Shown here in pieces: positions 55,640 through 64,000 of a stretch of 64,000 bases of DNA (the stretch's first letter is position 1; the number at the start of each line of letters is the position of its first letter). Made by a program: the position numbers and the translations under genes. Source of the stretch: Coprinopsis marcescibilis (Eukaryota; Basidiomycota; Agaricomycetes; Agaricales; Psathyrellaceae); NCBI GenBank assembly GCA_004369085.1, contig ML210154.1:64605-128604 (forward strand), read 5' to 3'. The notes under the pieces are model-generated. The model was not told where the DNA came from and ran no database searches. It saw only the letters and a program-made list of their open reading frames with translations.

Positions 55640-56550
55640 GGTTGGATCGCACTCCCTTTCCAGCCGTAGGCCTCAACGCAAACCTGCTTCAACAGACATT
55701 GGACAACGCCTTAGAAGCACCTTTTAGAAGCGGAATATGGACAGCAGTGAGGCTCATAGCTTGGGAGCTGAAGGAACTATAGTGGAACGGCACGGAAGGG
55801 CGGATAATTTTGCTGCCAAAGGAGGCGCTCGATTATCTTGTGGGTTCGTTCAGCGAGGAATTGAAGAAAGGCAGAGCCTCGCACCGAAGCCTGGAAAGGC
55901 TGGATGTCCTGAGTGCATGGGTCTTCAAAGTAAGCAAACACGGTCAAGATTATATCTGGATTATATGCAGTTGTGTAAACCTAGGCAATATTCTCAAGGA
56001 ATATCTTGCCGAACTCGCTGATCCCACTGCGCCCACTATATTACAGCTCGAGACATTATGGTAGGTCATACGTATGACTCTAGCGGCCAGAGAGAAGGGT
56101 AGTAACTGCTATATTACCCGCACAACGCTTCAATCTCAATCCCATACCCGCTATTCTTCGCGTATGAAGTCAACGCGATGCCACTCCACGCCCTTTCCAA
56201 AACATTTGCTGAAGCGCGGCTCAGCATCATAATCGGCCCAGATAGAGAGCTACTATACAAGCCATCATGCACATCCGGACGAGGACATTGGGCTGACGAT
56301 TTTCAACACGCCGACATCCCAGGAGATAGATTGGACGACAGTCGGTGGGAAAAGAACGCTGTGTGAGTACAGCCGTGTTTCGACTTCTTCGAGACTCCAT
56401 TCTACCAATAATATTGGTATCTGTGGATGTTTGTCCGATGGTGCCATCGTTCTCAGCACGGAACAGACAGAGTCTCGGTTTGAGGCTCTGTTAACGGAGG
56501 TTCGGCAGCTGCGGGTTGATTTGAAACTGGAAATTGGTCAGAATAGATAG
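55640..56550 (+). pseudogene. Truncated acyltransferase pseudogene
   Basis: Collinear with the last two thirds of the acyltransferase at 53997. Recognisable parts: SGIWTAVRLIAWELKEL, in-frame TAG at 55780-55782, GRIILLPKEALDYLV, LDVLSAWVFK, PLHALSKTFAEARLSI, GGKRTLC, CGCLSDGAIVLSTEQTESRF. The N-terminal half with HxxxD is absent. Several frame changes occur between 55960 and 56360. Confidence 0.8.
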
Positions 56551-57018
56551 CTTTGCGTTATGTAGTTGCTCATATGTACAATGGGACGATTAATTGCGGG
56601 GTACATCAGTACGTCGTTACAGGGCGCATCTGACTTTGATAATCCTGTAACAGTTTCATGCGTCTCCTTCCGGCCAACATATCTGGCATGGCACGAGTTT
56701 TCAGGCTATTCACATTTAATCTTCAATTCTCTGACCATATATAACCCGTACTCACGTCATGTCATAAGACTGACTAGACGCCCTGAGAGTAACTGCGGCC
56801 TGTGTGGACTCGATTTCGCTTGTCGTGCATATAAATTCGCCGAAAGCTGAATAAGCGCCTTGAATATTAACATCATACGACTATGTTTTCAGTTGGTTGT
56901 TGATCGAACGACAGTACCCAGCCTTTGTAAGGAAGGTACAGTGAGTATCTGACATCTTCCGAGCTTTAAGACTAGTGGTGTCGGCCTGAGGATGCTTCAA
57001 GGTTTTCAAGAGAAGAAC
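56551..57018. other. Intergenic region before ERG2
   Basis: About 470 bp; the promoter and leader of ERG2. GTGAGTATCTGAC...CCGAG near 56941 might be a leader intron. Confidence 0.4.
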
Positions 57019-57849
57019 ATGGCCCAGGTTGAGAAACCCTCGACGCGCCAAAGCCGTGATGCATCCAGGCTCTCTTCCATTCCGAAGTTAGTGATTCTCT
57101 TCGTTGGACTGGCCCTCACAATGGTGCTTTTTCGATGGCTCGACACCATAAAGGTATGTCAATGCGTTCCTTTCCTCCAGGCTCCAACAATGCTCAACTC
57201 TTTAACTAACAGGACCGTTGGTACATCTTTGACCCCGAGACTCTTCACCGTATCTCAAAATCAGCTGTTGCGGCATACCCCAATAACACGGCCCAAATGA
57301 TTGAGCATATCGTGCAAGACCTTACCGAAACATACGCCACCTCGAACGTCCGTCTTAGCCTCAGGACAGGAGAGTGGGTACTCAATAATGCCGGAGGCGC
57401 CATGGGTGCATTCTATGTTATTCACGCCAGTATCACCGAGTACCTTATCATCTTCGGTACACCATTGGGTACCGAAGGTCACACTGGGAGCTACCCTGCG
57501 GACGACTATTTCTACGTCTTGACTGGAGAGGAGTGGGTTTTCAAGCCTGGGGAGTTTGAGAAACGGGTGTATGGTCCTGGGTCTGTTAACCATCAAACAC
57601 AAGGATGTGTGCAGCAGTATAAGATGCACGAGGGGTGTTTCGCACTCGAGTATGCCAGAGGTGAACCGGTCTCCATATCATAAGTAGCGTGAGCTAACCA
57701 ACGGATATTGTGCAGGCTGGATCCCTGCGATGCTTCCCTTTGGATTCATGGACGGACTCACATCTACACTTGACTTTTCTTCGCTTTATCGTATGTCGCG
57801 CATCTCGGCGCGGGAGATTATTGGAAATCTTCTCATTGGCAAGATATGA
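57019..57849 (+). CDS. ERG2: C-8 sterol isomerase Erg2
   Basis: ER enzyme of ergosterol synthesis that moves the sterol double bond from C8 to C7; related to the mammalian sigma-1 receptor. Exons 57019-57153, 57213-57660 and 57716-57849 give 238 aa. One N-terminal transmembrane helix ([19 protein letters not shown]). Conserved blocks: [71 protein letters not shown] and [19 protein letters not shown], with the catalytic acidic residues of the cupin-like fold. An upstream in-frame ATG at 56992 would add nine residues; I prefer 57019 for its better context (AACATGG). Convergent with P450-5 (107 bp between stops). Confidence 0.95.
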
Positions 57850-57956
57850 TGAGTAGACTGGGGCAATGGGCGTGTACGGGGAGGTTGTACTATGTACGGA
57901 CAGTGATCGTGACCGTGGACCATAGACTAGACTCAATACAGTATGACGAGCATCAC

Positions 57957-60230
57957 CTACCCAGATTTCTCGCGACGAACAAGTCTAAGAGGCAAGTCCT
58001 TCATGCCGAGCGTCAATCGCAGATTGGCGTCGAATACCCTCTCCTTCCACCCCTCCAACGTTTCTCCGCTTGATAACAGCGGTTCAACCTTCCAATCGCG
58101 CAGGAACATGGTTAACAGGGCCACAGCCTCTGTGGTGGCAAACTGTCGGCCTATGCATGCACGCGGACCTTTGTGGTTCACACCCATGAGTATGACTACG
58201 CGAGTTGAGTCCATTGCATACTCACCAGCGCCAAAGGCTGTCATGGCATCCGAGACTGGCGACAGCCCAAGCCATCTCCATGGCTTGAATTTTTCTGGTT
58301 CGTCAAAGTACCGTTCATTGTGCTGCATACCAATTAGGTCGATAACGACCAGAGTGCCCTTGCGTATAGGCAGCAACTTGGTTCCATCTTCACCCACAGG
58401 GCCCTGGATTGGGATGGTCGTGTCGACCAAAGACTCGCGGAAAAGGAGGGATGCGGGGGCTGATCAAAGAAAGAATGTCAAGACAAGTGGGTACGACGAG
58501 TGTGCGAGCTGCATACGGTATAGCCTAGTTCCTTCGAAAAATGCGGCAAGTACTTTATCTAACTTGCGGTAATCATCGAACTCCTGAGGATGTGTTATGT
58601 CACATGTGAGAGAATTAGAGGTATAAACACACTGTATCGCGATCCCAGCCAACAACAGATACAATCTGTTCAACAATTTCGTCTTGGATATCAGTGTCGA
58701 TGGCCAGGTAAGCCAGTGTTGCGGCGAGAGCATTGGACGTGCTATCTGTAGAGCGCATATGGGAAAAACGAATTACTTAGACAGAAAACAGGACGTACCG
58801 TGCCCAGCAAACAAGAGGATGTACATGTTGCCGACCTGTCATAAGGTGTTACCAGAGTTAATATAAATATCAATACTGTAGTTTTCGCACCAGTTCCTGG
58901 TCAGTCATGCGGAATTTGCTCCCTTCCTCCTCATTTGCCTTGACCATCATTGTAAAGCAGTCTTCAGCAAGTTGGTCAGCACCGAGCTCGCTTCTTGACC
59001 GTATGATGTCCTTTCTTTCGACAACTTGTGCGCCTATCCATTCGAGTATCATCCTGGATGCCTTAACGTAATCTCTGAAGCTGGTAGAAATGGACGTTTG
59101 ACATGTTTGTTCGCTTTTGAGCCTGAAGGTAACTCACTATTTGAAAGGAAGCCTCAGCACCCAACTTGGAATAAGACCCAAAACCATCTGGGTGTTGACA
59201 ACCTCGAGAGCTCTCAAAAGCGACATCTCGGTATCGTCCACAGAGGCAAGCTCTCGCTCTAGCCATTCAAAATTTAATCCCAAGCAGCAACTCGAAAGAA
59301 TGAGCAATGAAAACTAACGGGACACAAGAGGTGAGGCTGAGCTGGCATGCAGCATTCGACAGCAAAAAGTATGAGGCTCACTTTGGAAGTATGATCTTGG
59401 ATTCTATTTATTTCCACTGAATGACCGTCAGCCCATCCTTCAGTCGCGACCATTTCACGGTATAGTGAAGCTGTCTTTCTCCACACCAGTTGGTAGCTAG
59501 TGAGTTAGTCAACACTAGGGCTGATACGAGCTCAGTCCACTTAAGTAACGTACAGTCCTTGCGTGAACGCCGGCCCCATTGCTCTCCTGTGACTCCTCCA
59601 TGCCTCTCCTCCGCTTGCAGCAAAGATATTGTCACCGAATGTTCTGCAGGACAGATTGTTCAATGTACACAGAGCATGCGAGAAAGCAATGACTTACTTG
59701 AGTAGCTCGGTTGAGAAGTCTGGCTTATGCCAGTCGCTCTTGGTTCCCGGTGATATGGCACGCATGACCTCAATGTTGGAAGAGAGGATCATCGTGGTTC
59801 CTGTCAGCCATCCCATCCACGAAATGGTATCTATTCCTACTCCATAAGGTTTGTAAACTATGGTGCAGCGTCTAATCAGATGGTCGCGACCGTGAACGGT
59901 GAAATCGGTTTCACGCACGGTTTTTCCGGTTTTGCCATAGGAAATTCAAACCCGGGAACCACAGCCAACGACTTCTTGGAAACAGAGCAGCCGGCAGAGA
60001 TAGAAATGTGTATGCGGTTCGCAGGCCTGGGAGGTGGCCGAGTTGCTGGAATGTGCGAAAAGATGTCAAGGGTAAATGTAGTTCAAACTGCAGTCAACTC
60101 GTGAATTTCTCACTGTCAGGTTTTGCTTGTGGGTGATAATTCTTGATGCGACAAGCACCGCTAGCAGTGCTACACCGGACCACGCAATGGCAGACTCTTT
60201 CTGGCTTCCAAAGAGGATTGAGTGGGACAT
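57957..60230 (-). CDS. Cytochrome P450 (P450-5)
   Basis: Twelve exons from 60114-60230 to 57957-58168 give 545 aa with phase kept at every junction. Anchor: GVALLAVLVASRI. Hinge QLGHLPGLRTAY, helix C GGEAWRSHRRAMGPAF, ExxR EGTRLY, FKPWRW, haem loop FGAGPRACIG. The I-helix reads FAGHDSTSNALA; relatives have GHETTA, so the usual acid-Thr pair is Asp-Ser here. This may affect oxygen activation or only shift the register. Exon plan is that of P450-3/4 with one extra intron. Its neighbour P450-6 is the closest relative. An in-frame M 29 codons upstream is unlikely because it is not conserved. Confidence 0.9.
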
Positions 60231-60656
60231 ATCAACAAGAGGGGTATTGTAGTTGATGATATAAAGTGGATTATTTGGGGGATACTTCCAGGGTCGGAAC
60301 AGACATTTGCCGCTCAAACTGCTAGCCTGAGGTGACCGTTACACATATAGCGGTGAGCCCGGAGGCTTGGGGTTTCAAAGTCAATAGAGTGGGGTTGAAT
60401 GTTTCTGGACGCCACGTGTAACGGTGTTGTCCAAGCGCCCGGGGCCGTCACACTTCAAGATGACATTGAGTCCGGATTCCATCATTCTGCTTCTTGTCAA
60501 GATGGAACGAGCTGGAATGAATGGTTCGGCAAATCCGGGCGGCCAGTCTCGCAGTCGCTGGGACACACACCAGCGGCTGGCATACCTGGCCACATTTGAG
60601 CCATCTCCATCCTCCTCCTGTGCCCCTTCACAGGCGAATAAGGTACATACTACATC
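60231..60656. other. Intergenic region
   Basis: About 425 bp: P450-5 promoter on the - strand and the upstream flank of the first tRNA. No other feature. Confidence 0.5.
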
Positions 60657-60742
60657 GGCCTGATGGTCTAGTAGTATGATTCCTTGTTAGGGCTTGACAG
60701 CTTTGTTCAAGGAGGTCCCGTGTTCAATTCACGGTTAGGCCC
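60657..60742 (+). tRNA. tRNA-Pro(AGG) with intron, copy 1
   Basis: Acceptor stem GGCCTGA/TTAGGCC (one G-T pair). The A-box region is TGGTCTAGTAGTATG. Anticodon stem CCTTG/CAAGG encloses TTAGGG, anticodon AGG at 34-36. About 14 nt after position 37 (CTTGACAGCTTTGT) form the intron. T-arm CCGTG TTCAATT CACGG gives the B box. A long poly-T terminator starts 4 bases after the end. The D-loop has AGTAGTA instead of the usual AGTGGTA, a small deviation. Confidence 0.85.
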
Positions 60743-60744
60743 GA

Positions 60745-60793
60745 CTTTTTTTTTTCTTTTTTTTTTTTTTGCTTTTTTCTTTCTTTTTCTTTG
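60745..60793 (+). terminator. Pol III poly-T terminator of tRNA-Pro copy 1
   Basis: Runs of 9-14 T interrupted by single C residues, directly after the tRNA; any run of more than four T stops RNA polymerase III. Confidence 0.8.
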
Positions 60794-61309
60794 ACCTATA
60801 CTTCTTATGACCTGGGCCGAAAGGCTTCAGGAGGCCAGTAATCTACCTTCAGATAAACCTGGTACAGAATATTCTTTTATCTGCAGCGTAAACTCAATTA
60901 TTTGAGGTTGCGGGCAGATACACGACTAATCCAATGTCTTCGATTTGATGTTCTTGGCAGGCGCTCAGAATTATTCAACCCCAGGCCAGCTGTCCATATA
61001 TTCAGACAGATAGTCGTATAGATTAACGCTGGTGCTGTAGGTTTAAATGTCGAGAAACAGTAGGAGAGCCTGTATGTAAGAATGCAATATCAAGCAAACT
61101 TTCATCTCACCATGCAGGATTCTGGGTTGTTCAAAAGCCATATAGACTTCCCTGATATCCAGAGACCTATGTAGCTTATTTCAACTCAGTTCTACATGAT
61201 AGGCTAAGATACATCATGAATTGAGAAGGGCAATGCAAAGGCAATGTCTTGATATCCTGATTGGCTTCTCCCCCTGGTTCCGATCACAGGCAAAGGGTCT
61301 TATAACAAC
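60794..61309. other. Spacer between the two tRNA genes
   Basis: About 515 bp without coding signal. Confidence 0.5.
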
Positions 61310-61395
61310 GGCCTGATGGTCTAGTAGTATGATTCCTTGTTAGGGCTACCTAGCTTTATTCGAGGAGGCCCTGGGTTCAATTCCCAGTCAGGCCC
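61310..61395 (+). tRNA. tRNA-Pro(AGG) with intron, copy 2
   Basis: Acceptor stem GGCCTGA/TCAGGCC fully paired. The 5' half up to TTAGGG is identical to copy 1, including the D-loop variant. Anticodon stem CCTTG/CGAGG; intron about 14 nt (CTACCTAGCTTTAT). T-arm CTGGG TTCAATT CCCAG. A T-rich terminator follows from 61401. The introns differ between the two copies, while the mature parts agree except for compensated stem bases. Confidence 0.87.
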
Positions 61396-61398
61396 GTC

Positions 61399-61428
61399 TT
61401 ATTTTTCCCTCTTTTTGTTTTTTTCTCT
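61399..61428 (+). terminator. Pol III terminator of tRNA-Pro copy 2
   Basis: T-rich runs (ATTTTTCCC, CTTTTTG, TTTTTT) starting four bases after the tRNA. Confidence 0.7.
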
Positions 61429-61785
61429 CGTACTTCCGGCTAAACCATACCAAGCGCCAAAGATTATCCGATTCTCGAACGATTTATGGACAAGTGGTAG
61501 GGCTCAGCCGTTACCTTCTGTTACCTTGTCAGCTCACCTTGCTCGAGCCTCAAACCTTTTTAAGTAGAACCAGAACCCATGTCTTAACCTTTAACTCTGA
61601 GATTTCGTATGCTGGGGTCATTCGGTTCAATTAGCGCCCAGCCAGTGCTACGGTCTGTTTCTGAAGGTTTCTCAATGGTTTCATACGTTAGTCGCTATTC
61701 CAGCGAGTTTCAAAGCGAAGTTCCCTTTGCAAAAGGTTGTATGTATCTCAGAACACTCAAACAAACTACAAGTTCCTAATAGTCC
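61429..61785. other. Intergenic region
   Basis: About 360 bp between the tRNA and the end of P450-6; no feature. Confidence 0.5.
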
Positions 61786-64000
61786 TCATACGCGACGCGA
61801 CCTTTCGCGGCGCACAAGCTTAATAGGCGAGTTCTTAATCCCGAGGGCCAATCCAATATTCACATCTTCCAAGACCCTCTTCTTCCAACCCTCCACCGTC
61901 TCCCCACTCCTCAACAACGGTTCTACCTCCCAATCACGCAAAAACATCGTCAAGAACGCCACAGCTTCCGTGGTAGCGAATTGGCGGCCTATGCAAGTGC
62001 GAGAACCTGGTGATATTTGCTCGGTTAGCGCAAAATACAAGCATAGTAGCCACCCACTCACCAACGCCAAACGTTGCGGCTTCTGCGGTGGCTGGCAGGC
62101 CAAGCCACCGCCAGGGCTTAAACTTCTCTGGCTCGTCGAAGTATCTTTCGTTGTAGAGAACTCCGACTAGGTCGACGACAACCAATGTGCCTTTGGGCAC
62201 AGGGACCCTCGTCGTTCCTTCTTCGCCGCGAGGAGCTTGGATGGGGAGTGTCGTGTCCACAGTTGACTCGCGGAACAGTGCAAATGCGGAGGCTGGGGAA
62301 AGTTGCGGGTCAGTCAACGGCAAACCGAGTACAGCGCGGCCGACTGCTGGGAGAGAAACGTCGACGTACGGTATAGCCGGGATGCTTCATAGAACGCGGC
62401 CAACACTTTATCCAAGGCACGTAGTCGTCAAACTCCTGGGTTGGCGCGTTTGTATGGTCAGTGAATGAGAAAAAGTGTGGGTTGTGGAGTACTGACTGGA
62501 TCGCGATCCCAGCCGACGACGGAGATGATCTGCTCTACAATTTCGTCTTGAATATCACGGTTCACGGCAAGGTGGGCGAGGGTACCAGCGAGAGCATGTG
62601 CGGTCGTTTCTGCAAATGACAACGTTTATGCGTGACCGGCGAAAGTGAAAGAGTCAAACGTACCGTGCCCCGCGAAAAGGAGGATATACAAATTTCCAAC
62701 CTAATTTAAGGGTTAAGCATCACTACATGATTCGGGCAATAAAAAGAGAGAACATACCAGGTCTTGATCACTCATACGGAATTTGCTCCCTTCCTCTTCT
62801 TCCTCATTTGCCTTGACCATCACCGTAAAACAATCATCCTCCAATTGACTTCTATCGAGGTCGCTTCTGGATTTGACAATGTCTCTTCTCTCGATGACTT
62901 GGGCGTTCATCCATTTTGTTAGAATGTTGCAGGCCTGAACGTAATCCCTGAAGCTTTAAGAGTCGATTAGTGCTGCATATAACGTTTTGACACTGGGTGG
63001 GAAAGGCTACTCACTATTTAAATGGAAGTTTAATAATCCAGCTTGGTATCGCTCCCAATACGAGTCCGGCCTGGCTGTTGACGATCTCGAGAGATTTTAG
63101 AAGCGACATTTCGGCATCCACCGCCGTAGGTGGTTCCGCCCAATCGAATTTCAATCCGAAGCAACAGTTTGAAAGGATGAGCAGCGCAAACTGGGTTGCA
63201 CGAGCAACACAGACAGACCATTTAGAGCATGAACACGGAAAGGCACAGATATGCTCACTTTGACAGTGTATTCCTGAGCCCTCTCGATCTCTACGACACG
63301 CTGGTCTGTCCAACCCTCAGTGGCGGACATGTCGCGGTACATCGCAATTGTCTTCCTCCACACCAGCATGTACCTATGCGCCTGCTTCAGTCGGGTATGA
63401 GGAAGCTGAGTAGAGTGGCAGGACATACAGTCCCCGCGAGAATGCAGGCCCCATTATTCTTCTATGACTCCTCCAAGCATCTCCCCCAGCCGCAGCCAAC
63501 ACATTGCTTCCGAATTTCCTGGAATTTATTCAGGGTTGGATGTCGTCGTTTTCAGCAATTTGAATACTAGGCCCACCTGAGGATTGCAGTGGCGAAATCG
63601 GGCTTGTGCCAGTCGCTGTTCATTCCTGGTGCAACGGTACGCATGACTTCGATGTTGGAGCTGAATATTGTGGCTTCACCGGTTAGCCAGGAGATCCATG
63701 AGATGGTTTCTGCTCCAATGGGCTTGTAGACTGCGCTCCAGGTTAGTATGTGCCAATAATGTCGGGCGAGCAAGACGCTTACAGTCATGTCTGCGCGTCC
63801 ATAAGAGAAACACCCCCGGAAACCACGACCAGGAGCTTTTGGCGAAGATGAGGCCTAGAACTGAGAAACTGTTGTACGCGGTCCGTAGGCCTGGGAAGTG
63901 TCCTAGTCGCTGTGGTGAGAAAGGAGTGAGCGATAATGATTGTAAGTGCTGTAGGCCAAGCAAGTGAAGTGGTAAACGCTTACTTTTAGATTTCGGTTGT
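61786..64000 (-). pseudogene. Cytochrome P450 (P450-6), cut by the window edge and frameshifted
   Basis: Closest to P450-5. Exon 1 continues beyond 64000; only its last bases (NRNLK) are inside (63984-64000). Then come RLGHFPGLRTAYNSF, GGDAWRSHRRIMGPAF, YMLVWRKTIAMYRDM, an I-helix LLFAGHETTAHALA, FKPWRW and the haem loop FGVGSRTCIG. The end is LVRRERSRRV. Exon 10 (about 62380-62440) lacks one base: after EFDDY the frame reads VPWIK instead of the family's (R)KLDKVLAAFYEASRLY, so the ExxR helix is out of frame. All other exons and splice sites look sound. It is a very young pseudogene, or the single base is a sequencing error. Confidence 0.75.

Noticed and set aside
55640..56550. Second active acyltransferase with many introns
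   Set aside because: The in-frame TAG lies inside a conserved block, the HxxxD half is missing and no splice sites remove the defects.
1..64000. CRISPR arrays, bacterial-type operons, rRNA genes, retrotransposon LTRs
   Set aside because: Looked for repeated spacers, long direct terminal repeats and rRNA motifs; none seen. The intron-rich genes are eukaryotic.

Overview
The window is nuclear DNA of a mushroom-forming basidiomycete (Agaricomycete). Genes are broken by many 50-70 bp GT-AG introns with CTNAY branch points. The content fits this group: class I hydrophobins, multi-exon P450s in tandem, large F-box families and a basidiomycete-style ERG2. The genus cannot be told from sequence alone. 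All gene models are hand-spliced; where exon joins are listed, the phase was checked across every junction.

Left part (1-8.6 kb): two near-identical tandem hydrophobin genes, each with a decayed piece of a third hydrophobin 3' exon behind it. Then come the proteasome receptor gene RPN10 and, convergent to it, the KEOPS subunit gene CGI121. A small chromodomain ORF with an unresolved 5' end follows.

Middle part (8.6-31.7 kb): a duplication zone. A P450 and an F-box gene on the + strand (8660-14701) have inverted counterparts at 31656-27238. The inverted P450 is a pseudogene with three independent lesions. At least four F-box relics lie in the zone. EMG1/NEP1 (rRNA methyltransferase) and a SEC14 phosphatidylinositol-transfer protein are housekeeping genes inside it; SEC14 has a 5'-truncated second copy 5.5 kb downstream. 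Two small + strand genes (22277 and 24035) have no recognisable relatives.

Right-middle part (32.5-53.1 kb): the MBOAT lysophospholipid acyltransferase ALE1, a third F-box gene, a tetraspan MARVEL-like protein, a TA-flanked MITE, two tandem P450s, a single-pass membrane protein, an FGGY sugar kinase, ribosomal protein eS25 and, divergent from it, glucosidase II beta.

Right end (54-64 kb): a BAHD/transferase-family acyltransferase and its broken copy, the sterol C-8 isomerase ERG2, two further P450s on the - strand (the last cut by the window edge and carrying a frameshift), and between these two P450s a pair of intron-containing tRNA-Pro(AGG) genes.

The housekeeping genes serve unrelated processes (proteasome, tRNA t6A, ribosome assembly, lipid exchange, glycoprotein folding, sterol synthesis). 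The accessory genes (hydrophobins, F-box, P450s, acyltransferase) are the parts in flux, repeatedly duplicated and broken. P450s, acyltransferase and ERG2 lying together at 39.7-64 kb could mean specialised sterol or terpenoid tailoring, but no scaffold-forming enzyme is in the window, so this is only a possibility.
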